DNA of 64,000 bases, from the NCBI RefSeq assembly GCF_043641665.1, contig NC_092181.1, positions 19,939,463 through 20,003,462 on the forward strand, given 5' to 3'. Position numbers and translations under genes: made by a program. The notes below the pieces were generated by a model, which was not told the origin of the DNA, ran no database searches, and saw only the letters and a list, made by a program, of their open reading frames with translations. Numbering within the stretch: position 1 is the stretch's first letter; each line of letters begins with the position of its first letter. Positions 19,815 through 39,440 of this stretch are shown here, piece by piece. The DNA is from Enoplosus armatus. Lineage: Eukaryota > Chordata > Actinopteri > Centrarchiformes > Enoplosidae.

Positions 19815-19990
19815 GGGTGGTATGGTTGCACAGTGGTTAGTACTGCTGCCTCCCAAGAGTTTGCATGTTTCTCTCAAATTCCACAGAGAAGCACGTCAGG
19901 TGGACTAAAGACTGAATGTCTAAGACTGAAAGTGTTAGTGAGTGTGCATCTATTCAGCCCTGTGATGTACTGATAATCCATCCATCCTAA
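19815..19990 (+). mobile_element. Degenerate tRNA-derived SINE, second type
   Basis: It contains GGTTGCACAGTGGTTAGTAC, TGCTGCCTCCCAAGAGTTTG, CAGGTGGACTAAAGACTGAA and CAGCCCTGTGATGTACTGAT. This is a familiar fish SINE with tRNA-like head and a body deletion. Confidence 0.7.
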
Positions 19991-20936
19991 CAAACATTGT
20001 TAGGGCTGTGTCCATTGCTTTTTCAGGAAACATGCACATTTGTCTCACACTAGAGTTCTAACAAACATATTTTTATAAAATGTATTTTGTGCATTTTCTT
20101 TCATTATTGCTGTAGTTTAAGGTTTTGTTGAATTTCAGTATTGCACGTCTTATTTTACATTGTTTTCCTAAATGATAGCCCATTCATTTCTTATTATTTT
20201 AATGTCTGAAATGCACTTTGTTAGTCCAAGAGCCCATCAAATAAAAGTTATTCAACATTACCACCTTGTTTGAGTAGCTTTGGCCAGGACAGGCCTTTCT
20301 TAAAAACAGCTTGGTTAAGGGCTTTGGTTCACCAATTAAACAATGAGACTTAACAGGTTTTGGTGAGACAGATTCAAGCTGTGCATAGTTAAAAAGTTAA
20401 GTAATGTTACAAGTAATTGTCCAAGCAGGCGCCAGACCTCCCAGGGGCCCCAAAAACCTCAGGTGCAATTTGTTTCCAATATACCAATAAATTACAATTT
20501 TCAGAAATTACACACTCTGTTTACTGTTTTACAGTTTAGCCTAAATAGAAAGTTTAGAAGTTGTATTCATTTTCTGTCATTCCTGTTGTATTATATCGTT
20601 GGATTCATTTTTACAATTGACACTCCAATTCCGACTGATATACTAAATGTTCTGTAATGTACTGAATTAGTTCAAGAGCTCAACAAATTTGAATCATTTT
20701 GATGTTTTTACCAATGAGATGATGATAAGGAGTTCAAAAAGCAAGACAGGCAAGCAAGGTGTCCCTTTACATTAAGGAGGTGAGTACTTACAAATAAAGA
20801 GTGCATGTAATACCTGCAAACAAGCTACAGTTAACAATCTGGGAGTCAGAAGATATTGCTCACATGTTGTCAAGTTAGATGATTTTTAGGAAGAAGAAGA
20901 AGGAGCTTCAGATAAATGTGAAAATGGACCTCTGCT

Positions 20937-20948
20937 GCCATCTACTGG
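20937..20948 (-). promoter_or_regulatory. CTCF-like motif upstream of mmaa
   Basis: GCCATCTACTGG on the + strand fits every position of the known vertebrate CTCF core GCCMYCTRSTGG. It lies between the smad1 end and the mmaa start, a sensible boundary position. Such motifs also occur inside fish repeats and by chance, so occupancy is unproven. Confidence 0.4.
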
Positions 20949-21099
20949 CTGAAGTTGTCTACCGCCATCATTAGATTTTAATTTTTACTTTTAGTAAACG
21001 CCGCAAAACGTTTCACCAGAGACCGCGTCAAATACATTTAGTAGGAATCTTTATTTATAGAGTATTTAAAGAGTAAGATATTTTTTATTGTAAACATGA

Positions 21100-21212
21100 A
21101 TCAACGGCACTGTTTGTCGGGGGCGGTGCCGTACGTCAACGGAAACAGGAAGAGGGTGAATGAAACAGCCGTTGATATGTAACCTGTAACACCTCCATGA
21201 AGCTGCTACGAG
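21100..21212 (+). promoter_or_regulatory. mmaa: Candidate mmaa promoter and first exon
   Basis: A locally GC-richer stretch (GGGGGCGGTGCCGTACGTCA) leads to GCTACGAG before a possible donor GTCAGC at 21213. The ATG exon begins directly after an acceptor at 21543-21544, so a non-coding first exon must exist upstream, and this is the best nearby candidate. Confidence 0.4.
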
Positions 21213-21544
21213 GTCAGCGTGAATTTCAATTTCACACTTAATGGACAAATTGTACAAAGTGTTTGTGAGCTATGTTTTTGACAACTGTATTTACACGTTA
21301 CGTTTGCCCGCCTCGTTGACGTAACGTTAGCCTAACGTACAATGGAAGATAAGCGTTTAAACAGCGAACAGTTTTGTAACTTTGGTGTCTGGAAGTTATT
21401 TAGCCATGGCATAGCTAACAATACTTCCGAAGAGAACAGACAAGGCAGTCTTCTGTTTGTTTTTGTCATCTACATTGTAGCTATCGTTAATGAGTTTAAA
21501 AATCACCTCTGACTTCTTGTTTTTCATCCTGTTTCTCCTCCTAG

Positions 21545-28951
<7,407 letters not shown>

Positions 28952-29830
28952 TCAGTGGGACTGCGCTTTTGGAGAAGGGTGGATGCGTCACGGCTGATCA
29001 GGGCCATTCAATGCCAATGAAAGCCGAGACAGAGTGAGAATACGTGACCTTGACTCAAAAAGAAGCAGCCTTGCTCTTTTTACACTTAATTTGAAATTTA
29101 AAACACCTCAGATAAAAGTCACCTCTCCATAGAAACTTCAGTCTTTGCATGCTTTAATCCAAATCAGGAGAGGGCTGAGAGTGCTGACAGTTGTTCCTTC
29201 TCGCCTACAGCTTCAAGACACATCCACATTTGGACAGTGGACAGCAAAATGAAACATTTCAATTGTGTTTTATTAGTGCTGTGAGATATGAAATGTTACG
29301 CTGCCAACGGTCTGGTTTTCTAAAGAAGATACTGGGATTGTCTTCTTGGACAAGAACACTACAGACCCTCACGAACAGTTTTAAGCAGTACAAAACATCT
29401 GGAGGATTGTAAAGGCTGTGTTGTACGTATGGAGAGTAGTTTGCACAATACCCATCACATTTACGAACAGGGTTATTAAATGATGAAGCTGTGACTTGTC
29501 CACGCATATATATATATATTGACATGACAAATACTGTGGTGGAAGTATGATCTGTGATAAGCTATTTTTCTTGCCCACCTTCCTTATACAGTGATCAATA
29601 ATACGCAATATGTGTAACAGTGTTAATGAAAGGATCACGCTTAGAGGAATGGGATTAGTTATGGTCACCTGATTCTCTTGTTAAACTGCCATGGACATCT
29701 TGCAACTGGACTTTCACTGTTTTAATCACTATTTTTGTTCCTGTGTTGAATATTATATTAAAAGAATGACGTGAATCTTAAATGGATAAGTGAATAACAT
29801 TAAATCTGTCAGTACAGTTGGCCGAGCTTT
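28952..29830 (+). other. mmaa: Probable mmaa 3' UTR
   Basis: Non-coding sequence after the stop, with two ATTAAA poly(A) variants at 29757-29762 and 29799-29804 and a short TA run near 29506-29519. The exact end is not determined. Confidence 0.45.
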
Positions 29831-30244
29831 TCTCTCTCCTCGTGTTTGCTCATGATATGAAAAAAGGGGGAGTGATTAATGTTACCTCTACGAATATTAG
29901 TCCTGAGATTTGTCAGAGATGTAATGAAATTGTTTTTCTGCACTCTGGAGCCAGAGATGTCAGTGCTAGATATCCCCTGAATGAGTCGGCTGCACAGTTG
30001 CTTCTAATTCAGGCATAACGCACTTTAATATTTTCAGAATTACTTTAATAATGCACTGCGCTCCTGGACACCACGAGAGAACTAAAGACAAAGAGAAGTC
30101 ACACACTCATAACTCTGGTGCAGCTACTTTATTAATTTTAACAGGCATTCTGCTTTATTCAGGGTAGGGCAGTAGACTCCAGTGTCAGAGGGTATTTCCC
30201 AAACACATCACAGTCATGTGATAATATCCTGCTTAAAATATCAT

Positions 30245-30590
30245 TGCAAACTGGGGCTGCATCATCTTATTTTTATTATGTATTTTGTAATTACTGAATT
30301 AATCATTTAGTTGGTAAAATGCCAAAAAATATGAATTTTCATTATTCCTAAGTTGACATCTGAAAATTGCTTGTTTTTGTCCGTCCAACCGTCAAATAAC
30401 CCACAAATATTCAGTTTATGATGATATAAAAAAGAGTAAATCATCACAGAGAAGCTGGAACCAGCAAATGTTCGGCATTTTCTTCACATTGTCTTTAATG
30501 TTAAATCGATTATCAAAATTTACATGTTTTCTTTAGATCAAATATTTGATTCAGTCAACTAGTCGTTTCAGCTCTTGTGTGAACACAAAT
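30245..30590 (+). mobile_element. Inverted-repeat element, same family, near full length
   Basis: It starts TGGGGCTGCATCATCTT and ends GTCAACTAGTCGTTTCAGCT. The body has AAATATTCAGTTTATGATGA and GAGAAGCTGGAACCAGCAAA, shared with the copies at 54330 and 61855. Confidence 0.75.
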
Positions 30591-30629
30591 GTTAGGTTTA
30601 GTTTTTTGTGTGACTTCTCTTTTCATGTT

Positions 30630-30840
30630 TTATGATGTTCTTCCATTGAGCTGACGCTTCACCAATATAGAGGATGGACAAAATAACACAAAGTACAATA
30701 TAATGCAAGCCAGTACAATAGCCACAAAATACTACCTTTTGTGAAGCACATAATCAGTTTGTGTCAGAAGTGTTGATTCAACTCTATGGTCATTTTATGA
30801 CGCAATATTTTGGTGTTCTATTGGACTGCGTAATCGTAAT
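30630..30840 (+). mobile_element. Degenerate relative of the fold-back element
   Basis: It contains TATAATGCAAGCCAGTACAA, CACAAAATACTACCTTTTGT and GTTCTATTGGACTGCGTAAT, which align by eye with one strand of the mmaa-intron fold-back. It is preceded by CACCAATATAGAGGATGGAC, another familiar fish repeat phrase. Confidence 0.5.
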
Positions 30841-31470
30841 AATAATGTGTTTATTTGTATAGGGAAACACAAAATAATTCAAGCCGGTTAAAAGCCGGTT
30901 TCAAGCTGTTTTAACCAATATTTAAAAGAAAATTCAGATGTAGCAGTGAAGGTTGTGAATAGTTGTTCACACGATGGATTTTGAAGAGCTGTGGGAAGAG
31001 CTTTTTCTGTTGGCCTAATCGTGCACTCTTATGTACTCATATGGGCTTAATATGTCAGACATATAAACTGACTGGTGCTTCCGTCGCACAGGGCTTCCTT
31101 CATCCAACAGCTGAAGATCTCAGTGCTTGGACAATTTGAAATATCTCCTTCCTCAGCCCTATTTTTAAATTTTTTTTTCCCGAAATGTGTTGGCACAATC
31201 AAATTTAGTGAAGCAATCAAGTTGCTATCCTGAACGTTTTGTACTTTCAATACAATGCTGCAAATATAATGTAGATCCAATCCATTTCATGCATCAGACG
31301 AGATGAATAGAATTCTTTAACTTTATTCTAAAAGTAACTGGAAGCCAGTGGAGGTTGCATTTTTTCTAATTAAATGCAGATTATAAAGAGTTACAAAAAC
31401 TAAGATGGGGTGAATTAAAGGTGTGAATAACTTTCTCCAGGTCAGCTGCAGACAGTAGTGGTTGGATTTT
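30838..31470 (+). repeat. Diverged fish interspersed repeat, related to 12100-12430
   Basis: It opens AATAATAATGTGTTTATTTG then TATAGG, and later has AAAAGTAACTGGAAGCCAGT. These occur in order in the same teleost repeat type. It is strongly decayed. Confidence 0.45.
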
Positions 31471-33172
31471 ATATTATAAAATATGTACAGAGTTCGTGAT
31501 ACTGTTTATCTACCCCCTGTGGGTGTGAGTTTCTACGTTCTTCAGCCACTAGAGGTCTCCCAAATTCCACTCAGCTCTGGATTCATTATCCTAATGACTG
31601 GGCCCTCAGTGCCAACCACCCGCCCCTTCATAACGCCTCCGCCTCCTGCCCTCCATCCATTCTTCATTGAGGTTGCCTAGGGTGCCAGGTCACTCGGAGG
31701 TGAGGACATCAGCAGCTGCCACTCTCCTGGAGCACAGGCTGTACTGTAGTCCTCGCCCTCAGTGCCAAACCCTCCTCGGCTATTCTGGGTCCTCGCTGAA
31801 AAACAGAAAGGATCAATGCTAAGTACAGTACAGAACGGTGTTGAATGTGTGACTGTAAGGCTTTCAACCTCAACCCTCTCTTTGAAATGGCCTTTATTTT
31901 AAGGGGGAAAAAATAAGGTGAAGTCAACACTAATCCACGCTTGTCCTTGCTGGTTTGCTTTGGAAATACCGAGCCTGAGCCCCCCAACCGCTGGGCACGC
32001 TCCCAGGTCGCTGCTCGTTTGCTCCCGCCTGCGTATGAGAGGAAGAATGCCCCTTGAATGCAGATGGATTCATTAGGTCTGAGTAACACCCTTCTCCTCC
32101 ATCATGCTGACACAAACACATACACAGTGTAGCTGCTCTGGCTTTGCAAAAGAGAACAGTGAGTTCTGCAGCCCTGGACACACTCCACACACACACACAC
32201 GCATATACGTACACACAGTTGTCTCCAGTGTAAACAACACCATGCGGTTTCACTAAGGAAGATTAACTCAAATGCTGCCGGATCGTGTTCGGCCATTTTA
32301 GCCTAAACACAGGGACCATCCACATGTGTTTAGCATTTCGCTGGAGCTCTTGAATGTAAGCAGAAGACAGAGACTGGCTCTTTGATGAGGTTTTTTTCAT
32401 GTTTAATGGAGGGGCTTACACTGACAGCCTTTCTTTGTGTCAGCAGTCTGAAGTCAGAATGCTTTCCTGGCTCAGGACAAAACAAAACGGTGCCCTCATA
32501 CTGTTGTAATTGCAGTCCAAAAACTCAGCTTTTCCCCTTCGAAACCTCAAAGTCTGGAATGAGCGCTGAACAATGGGGCTGCTACAAATGTCAGTAAACA
32601 AAGCAAAGCATATCGTAGCACGGACAGACATCTATGCTTCTCTTCTTGTTGGTTGTGTCAGAGTTATAGTTTGGTTGTTTTCTGGTCAGATCGGAGCGTG
32701 AGGGAAGCCTGACACTGAGGGAAATGTCAGACTGGCCCTCCTACCAGGCTGATTTGGGAGCTGTTTGTGTGTGTAGTGTGACAACCGGTCATGGGCTGCT
32801 GATCCACAAAGCCTCACCCGGTCCCTGCTATGTTTGCTCTGCTCCTCACACACAAGCACATACCACCACACTCACCCACCATCCCCTCTTTTTACACACA
32901 CGTGAACACCCCATCCTGCTCACCTCCTACACATCTTGTACATACGTGCAAGCCATCCATCCCCCGTCACGCGTGCACCCTCACACGGTGCCTGCCTTGT
33001 TGCCCACCCGCCCGCTCCGACTCGGCTGGCTGCACTGCTGTCTCTCTGTAGTGACAGATGAGTGTGTGAGAAGCATTTCCTCCAGGCTCGGGGCTCACTT
33101 TCAAGACGGCTGCAAAAACGATACAAGGAGGCCACACGCTAATGGGGTTGGAGAGCTGCAGCGAAGCCCTGA

Positions 33173-33199
33173 GTGTGTGTGTGTGTGTGTGTGTGTGTA
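33173..33199. repeat. TG microsatellite
   Basis: A pure GT run in the mmaa-znf827 intergenic region. Confidence 0.95.
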
Positions 33200-33559
33200 T
33201 ACGCGCTTGTAGATGTAACACCCCACTCATTATACTGCTCTGATGGGTCACTGTGCAGCCTCTTTATAAGAAGACCCTTATGGCGACATGTCTTATTATA
33301 TCAACTGCTGAGATGGATGTTAATACCAGGCTGTGCTGTGCATGCTGCGTGCTCTCTAGCCTGTAGAGTGATGAGACTTGGTTGGTATTCGAAGTGCGTC
33401 TCATTGCATGGGCTAATTCTATTTAACCTGGTGAAGTCTGCTAGATGGTACGGTCAGAATGCCCCAGGGAGACACCAGTATGTACCTCTGCTTTACTACC
33501 CACCTGAGGAGGCTCGCTCTCCCACACATGCACACTCCACTGTTTGCTATGTGTAATTT

Positions 33560-34200
33560 ACTGGGCAGCCTGTGGGCCAGGCCTTCATCTGCAGGAAGGC
33601 GCGAATAGAGCCTTGGCGCCAGTAATTGGACTTTAGAACTGATTGGGGAACTTGATTGACCCCCGGTAATGGATTTGAGTGAATAATTATTTGTAGTTAT
33701 GGTTGGAAGATGATATCAGGGAGAGAGAGACCAATCCCACCAGTGTGACTCACCCCTGCCGCCAGAGCAGAACGCTGCCAGCACTCAATTAATGAAATCC
33801 AGCTGCTCAGACTCCCCACGTGTAGTGGCTGATCAAAAAAACACACAGGGGTCTGGTCAGAAAAGGGGTTATCTTCATCCAACCTTTCCCTTTCGCACAA
33901 CTGGCAGCCTGTGGCCCATCACAATAGTGATTATGAAATCTTCTCCACTCCAGGTACAAGACATTAAGGTTGATAATGTCTCCATTATTTTTTAACTGCC
34001 TGTGGCAGTGCTCAGCACAGCCCACGGCAGCCATGTTAATGAGACCTCTCAAGATGGCAGGCAGCGCCTCCTCAGGACACAAAATGCAATCACTCTTAAT
34101 CCAGCACTTTAATTGCTGGCCAAGCCTGCCTAAGTGAATTCAGCTGTTCCATCTCTGCAGGCGAGTGGCTGCACCCCGAGAACGCGCCAACATCATACTC
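33560..34200. promoter_or_regulatory. Candidate conserved non-coding block
   Basis: A repeat-free, GC-balanced stretch with homeobox-like and E-box-like words (GCCAGTAATTGGAC, CACTCAATTAATG, CACTTTAATTGCTGG) and no credible reading frame. Conservation cannot be tested here. Confidence 0.3.
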
Positions 34201-34796
34201 GCAAAGATAAACTGGGCTTCAAAACAAATGGGAAGTGATACGAAGTGGTCTGTCTTGTTAAGACTGAGGCTTATTTTTCTGGTTTGAGGGTGTCAGGCAG
34301 AGACTGAGAGCTCAGAAAGCACAAGTCACATCTCTGTCTCTGCTCTTCCCTCACTGCCTTCTCGCATAATTTTTAGTTCTCTTCAGAGGCTCGAGGAGGT
34401 AATATGCTGGGAGAGCAGCAGCCACCTTCCTTATCTTCCCTCTCTTTTATCTTCCTGTCTTTGCTCCTTGATTGACCCACTTGCTCCCACATCATTATCC
34501 TCACCACAGTAAATTTCTCTTTCCACTCTTCTTCTCCCTCTCACTCTCCTGCCTTCATCCTTCCACCAGTCCTTCTGTCATATGTCCCTGTCCCCCTCCT
34601 CCCCCTCCCCTCTCCCTCCAGGTGACCCCTTATTGACCTCTTGCCAGCCTCTATTATTTCTGGCTGCCCACTGGCCTGGTCAGGCTGGTGCTCCGGGGCT
34701 CCAGGCAGCCCGTGTTATGACAGGTAACACTGGGCCGCACACTCTCTCTGGTAACATGCGGAGGTCAGCCTGTCATACCTGTCCACAGCTCACTGT

Positions 34797-34797
<1 letters not shown>

Positions 34798-34834
<37 letters not shown>

Positions 34835-34860
34835 GCGCACACACACACACACACACACAA
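34798..34860. repeat. CA microsatellite, interrupted
   Basis: Two CA runs are separated by ATGTGCGC. Confidence 0.95.
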
Positions 34861-35559
34861 ATGCCATGATTCACTGTGTATGGATAACTGCCAGACAGCC
34901 CTGGCTTTAACCTTAGATTCAGCAAAAGTGAGCGATGAGGCGCGGTGGAGTAGAAATACACCTTTCCCCATTCTGTTCCTTTGTGCTTGCAAAACAATGT
35001 CTTTTTTTTTCAAAAGGCCTTTACATGATGTGATGCTTTTGCAGCATTGGCAACCGGTAGGAATGCTGTAGTTGTTCCTGTTTAGCACAGAGGAGGAGGA
35101 TTTAACTGGATAGTGGCTGTTAACTACTGCTAGACTCCTCTCTCTCCTGGCATGGCCTGCTCCCCGTGTTAATGACCACTCACAGTTGCTGCCCTGTGGG
35201 GGCTGGAGGACAGAGTCAGCCAACATCAGACCCTCACAGCACCTCCAAGACCATCTGCTCAAACAACAGAAAATATGCTCCACGTGTTATTTGTCTTCTG
35301 CGTCCATTGTTTTTGGCTTGTAAGGAGAGACGGCAAGTTACAATTTGTTTCATTCATAACAATTTTTGATGGAATGGGATTGCTTCAGCGGAGGATCCAA
35401 GCGTGTTCCCTAAATGCATTTCCTGGTCATGATGTCTCATTCCTGTCCAGCTGCCCCCTATCAACTAGTGAATAGCCAAGTTTTGTAAGGTTCAGGGCCA
35501 GTAATGAGAACAGTCATCCTCTACCCGACCGAACAAGCTCTATCCACCCTGGACAAGAT

Positions 35560-35890
35560 GGTAGCGCCCCGGTAGTCGATCAGCGGTTGTTGTTACCGTG
35601 GCATGTTCCTGGCTCCCTGTCTGATCCAGGGCAGCGCCCCACACTACCAGGCCTGTGAGGGCCAAGGGGCCGGCATGGGTTTGTCACGCCAGGTTGACAT
35701 TTCGGGGAGCTTTGCCAGGACACCACAGCACATTTTGTCCTCCCGGACAAGTGGTGTGGGAGCGAACGTGTCAACTCGGGCAGATGGGCAGGCATCAGTG
35801 CCAATCGCACTGGACCGTACCGGACCGCTGGCCTGGCAACTGTTGGCCAGCCAGCCAGACGTAGCGCTTCCTGGCACATAGTGGAGGGGC
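35560..35890. promoter_or_regulatory. GC-rich intergenic island
   Basis: This is a sharp GC-rich island in the intergenic region, with CGCCCCGG-type words and a GGCCTGGCA/TGGCCAGCCAGCC cluster. Open frames exist on both strands (about 92 residues +, 131 residues -), as expected from low stop frequency in GC-rich DNA. None resembles a known protein. Confidence 0.3.
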
Positions 35891-38328
35891 AGGTGTCTTC
35901 CTCTAGCAGCGAGCTGTGGGAACATGTGTGTCTGCATACAGTTTATGTGCCTGTGTGTGTGAGACAGTAAAAAAAAGATCAAACCACAAGTTACTGCAAC
36001 ACAAAATAAGTTTGCAGAACATAATTTAACTGATTTCACTGAAGTTCAGTGCTGCAAGCACTAAAATTACATCATAAAAACAAACAACACAGTGCAAAAA
36101 AAAACATGGGAAGGTAAAAAACAAACCCAAACCCAAACCAGACAACTCTTCCTTTTATTTTCAATCAACTGTCTAAGTTTGATATTTTGGAATTCTTGGG
36201 CAGCCAATACTAATACAAAATCCATAAAAAGCACAAGCTATACCCAGACTGCTGAATATTTATTTATTTAACTCTTTAGACTGAAAAATATCTCTGCATA
36301 CCTGAATTGTAACCAGTTAGTCGGAGGTTAGTACAATCATACAACTTCATCATAGATAAATAAATGACAACAATATGTATATAAAACCCCAGACTGTCTT
36401 CAGCGATATGGACAAGCAACAGTTCCTTATACTGTATATACAAAGATCCTGGCTAAATTATCCAATCAGAGGACCAAAATAAATTGTATTCTGTTTTATG
36501 CGTCTGTACAACACACTGTCAAAAGCTTAGAAAAGGACAACATTCATCACAAATCAAAATCTTACTATTTCAACATACATAGATCCTCAGTACAACCACC
36601 CCTGACTATGTGCTTGACTTTTCCACTTTTACTATGCTTACACAAGACAGACCTGGCAACCACGGCCAGAAACCAGACCCAACAGAATGGTGTCCTCTGA
36701 TTGGTGCATTTTGGATGTTGCGTATTTCCCACCCAGTGGTTTCGATGCTTGACTTGAAGATTTTACAAAATGCGTCTGAGAGAATCCTAACATTAAGGAA
36801 ATGACCCTGAAAAAAGCAATTTCCATTTTGTTTTTTATTAGAATCGAGCAAAAATCAGTTTTAAAGTTAAGTTTGTGTTTTTATTTTCTGTGTGTCTGTA
36901 AATTTGGAAAGGAAAAGTCCTCTTCACATTTGATTTCATCATAATTGTGATAGTGTTATCCTTTGAGGTTTTTGTTGTCACTTTAGCAGGAATTATGCAT
37001 TTTCAAACAATAAATACTAAAAAATAAGATTCACCTTGATTAGATTATTACATTTAATTATCGGCAGCCCTGGACTTCTGTAATAGTGTTTGTCTTATTT
37101 TGTATTATATGTCCACTGTAATCATCCGTAAGGATAATGTATGACTGGGAGGAATATCTATCAGTTCATGTTAACGTTAAGCTTTTGTCAGATCGAGCCT
37201 GGTCAACGATGATTTGTGAGTACGTGCACATATATGTTCGGATGTGTGCATACATCTGATACAATTTCATTATCTGTATTAGCATACACCTGTGCTTCTG
37301 TAGGAGTAAGCCTGTGCGTTGCTGCACATCTCAGCCAGGCCTGCTTGGAGGGAGAGCCATTAATCTTAGCTAAATCAAATAAATCAAGTGCACTTTAGAA
37401 AAGAGCTGTCAGTGTAATTGTTGTGATAGCCATTCCCTGGCTACTCCAGGGGGAGCTCTATTGAAAGTTGTGCCAGGGAATGCACACTCACCGCCATCCA
37501 AAAAATGCAAGGGCTCTGAGAAAAGATAAAGCCGAGGCTGCCCTCTGAATGAAGACATCTGAAGCTACTCAGTAAAATGATGAGCACTGCTGAGAGTGAT
37601 GAGATTGAAGTTTGCAGCCATGTTTCTGCCACAGAGTCCATCATAGTGGGATGCTCAGACAAGGCCGCCGCAGTGTTGTAGGCCTGTCTTTGTGTTTGAT
37701 CTTCCCCAATGTTAAATGTGACCGTAACACTCCTAATGCTCTGCTCTGCTGTTTGGCGCTGCTGCTAAACGATTTTGCTCAAGAGAAAGCCACCGCGGTG
37801 ATAACACATCAAACCTAATCTTCAGCCCCATCCCTTGCGTCTGCGCAGAAAGAGCACAATTTGGTATTTACATTTAAAAGAATGCTAAACCCTTTCAAGG
37901 AATCCATATTGGTGGTTGCGGGGATGAGACAGGGGAGATAATGGGGATGGAAAGAGCAGCATGTGAAAAGGCTGCCCTGCCCTCGGCTTCCCTCTCAACC
38001 AATGAGGGTTAAATGACTATCTGGGCACCTTGGCAACCATTTCTGTGCTTCTTCTTCTTCCTCTAATTCGGCTGTGAATTGGCTGAACAGGCTACATTCA
38101 TCAGTCAAACATGCCTTTGCTTTTCTGTCAAAAATAACCAATCTGCTATTTAGGACTCTTGAAATATGTTTGTGCGTGTTTGACCTCATTGGAGCAATTT
38201 GTGATTATTGTTTCAGGCTTTAGATTTTTTTTTCCACCAATCCTTTTCATGTCTACTTCATGTCACAAATCTCTTTTTAAGCTAAATATCAATCCTACAT
38301 GTTTCTCAAGGCTCCAGCAGATGGTGCC

Positions 38329-38332
<4 letters not shown>

Positions 38333-38363
<31 letters not shown>
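38333..38363. repeat. TG microsatellite
   Basis: A pure TG run of about 30 bases. Confidence 0.95.
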
Positions 38364-38364
<1 letters not shown>

Positions 38365-38849
38365 GATGTCTTTAAGTGTGTGTCTTTGTGCGAGAGCGTT
38401 CTTGGGAGATGAAGAGAGCCACTGTCACTCACCTTCACATCAGGTATCACAATAACCAGCAGAGAGGAGCAGGACAAAAGGGTTTTAGATAAAAGACTAG
38501 ACTGCATTTGCCCAGGAGAATACATTATAATCACAAGCACAGCAGCCGTTTATGCAGATGAAGGGTGAGGGTAGTGTGAGACCCATATTGTTCCTATTTA
38601 TAATAAAGTTAAAAATATTTAACTGCAACTTCAATCGTTGTGAAAATCTAAAGAAAAGAAAATAGCCCGCATAAAACCTATTTTTGTTAAGTACACACAA
38701 TACAGCGATTCCCGACTTCATCCCAAACAAATCCTCGCCACACTGAAGAGCAACAAAGTAAAAGTAACAGAAAAGGTTAGAAAATGTGAAAAAATGTGAA
38801 AAGACATGGATGAATGCGATCTCTGTTAACTTGTTTGACCCACTCTCTT

Positions 38850-39440
38850 CTCAAATGAGAATGGATGGAGGGATTCCCGACGTCCTGATTGGAAGATGGA
38901 TGAGTGTGCGGCTATGGCTTTAATTGATTGAAGACAGGAATTCAGTTAGGGATAATTGAATCATGGAAATCATTAAAAGCTCAAGTGCAGGAGACAATTA
39001 GAGCTAACCAGGTTGTAATCAACGCTCAGTAAAAAAAAAAAAATCATCTTTAGGATCTTTAGTACTAAAAGGATCTTGTTATCCTGCAATATTTAAGGTT
39101 TCATGACAGTTGGTGTAAAACGTCAAACCCGTTCTTTTCACATAAAGGCACATTTAGGCACTTTGAAGCTGCTTTTTATGGGTGGCTAGGATCATATTTA
39201 TTAATAAATGACCGCTCTGTTTTAATATTTCCGTTTACTTTTGGCTAATTGGTCTCCAGGCCAGTTTTCCCTGCTACAGATTCCCAGGGTCAGCCGGGGG
39301 TCAGCGTTCTACTTCATTACTCCATCCAGGGAAATGAGGAGCCTGATTAGTTTGGGCTTGACCTTGGGCTATTCTGTTAAGCTCTCTTTAACCAAATCTC
39401 CTCACTTCAGATCTCAGCAGGATTGAATCATTGAAGTCAT
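38850..39440. promoter_or_regulatory. Candidate conserved non-coding block with ATTA-rich core
   Basis: Complex sequence with many TAATT/ATTGA words (TTTAATTGATTG, GACAATTAGAGC, GGCTAATTGG) that is not part of any repeat I recognise. It could be a developmental enhancer. Only composition supports this. Confidence 0.3.

Larger units (their letters stand above)
19420..21110. other. smad1-mmaa intergenic spacer
   Basis: Less than 2 kb separates the two genes, which lie head to tail. It contains a degenerate SINE at 19815-19990 and a CTCF-like site at 20937-20948. Otherwise it is AT-rich with no coding signal. Confidence 0.65.

Noticed and set aside
32724..33212. Plus-strand open frame of 162 residues
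   Set aside because: Composition follows CA/TG-rich and GC-rich DNA, with Cys, His and Thr runs, no splice context and no recognisable domain.
34765..35283. Minus-strand open frame of 172 residues
   Set aside because: Its end is a translated CA microsatellite (CVCVCV repeats) and the rest resembles no protein.
35603..36039. Open frames on both strands in the GC island
   Set aside because: Both strands are open, as expected from GC-rich DNA; no domain, and no supporting splice or start context.
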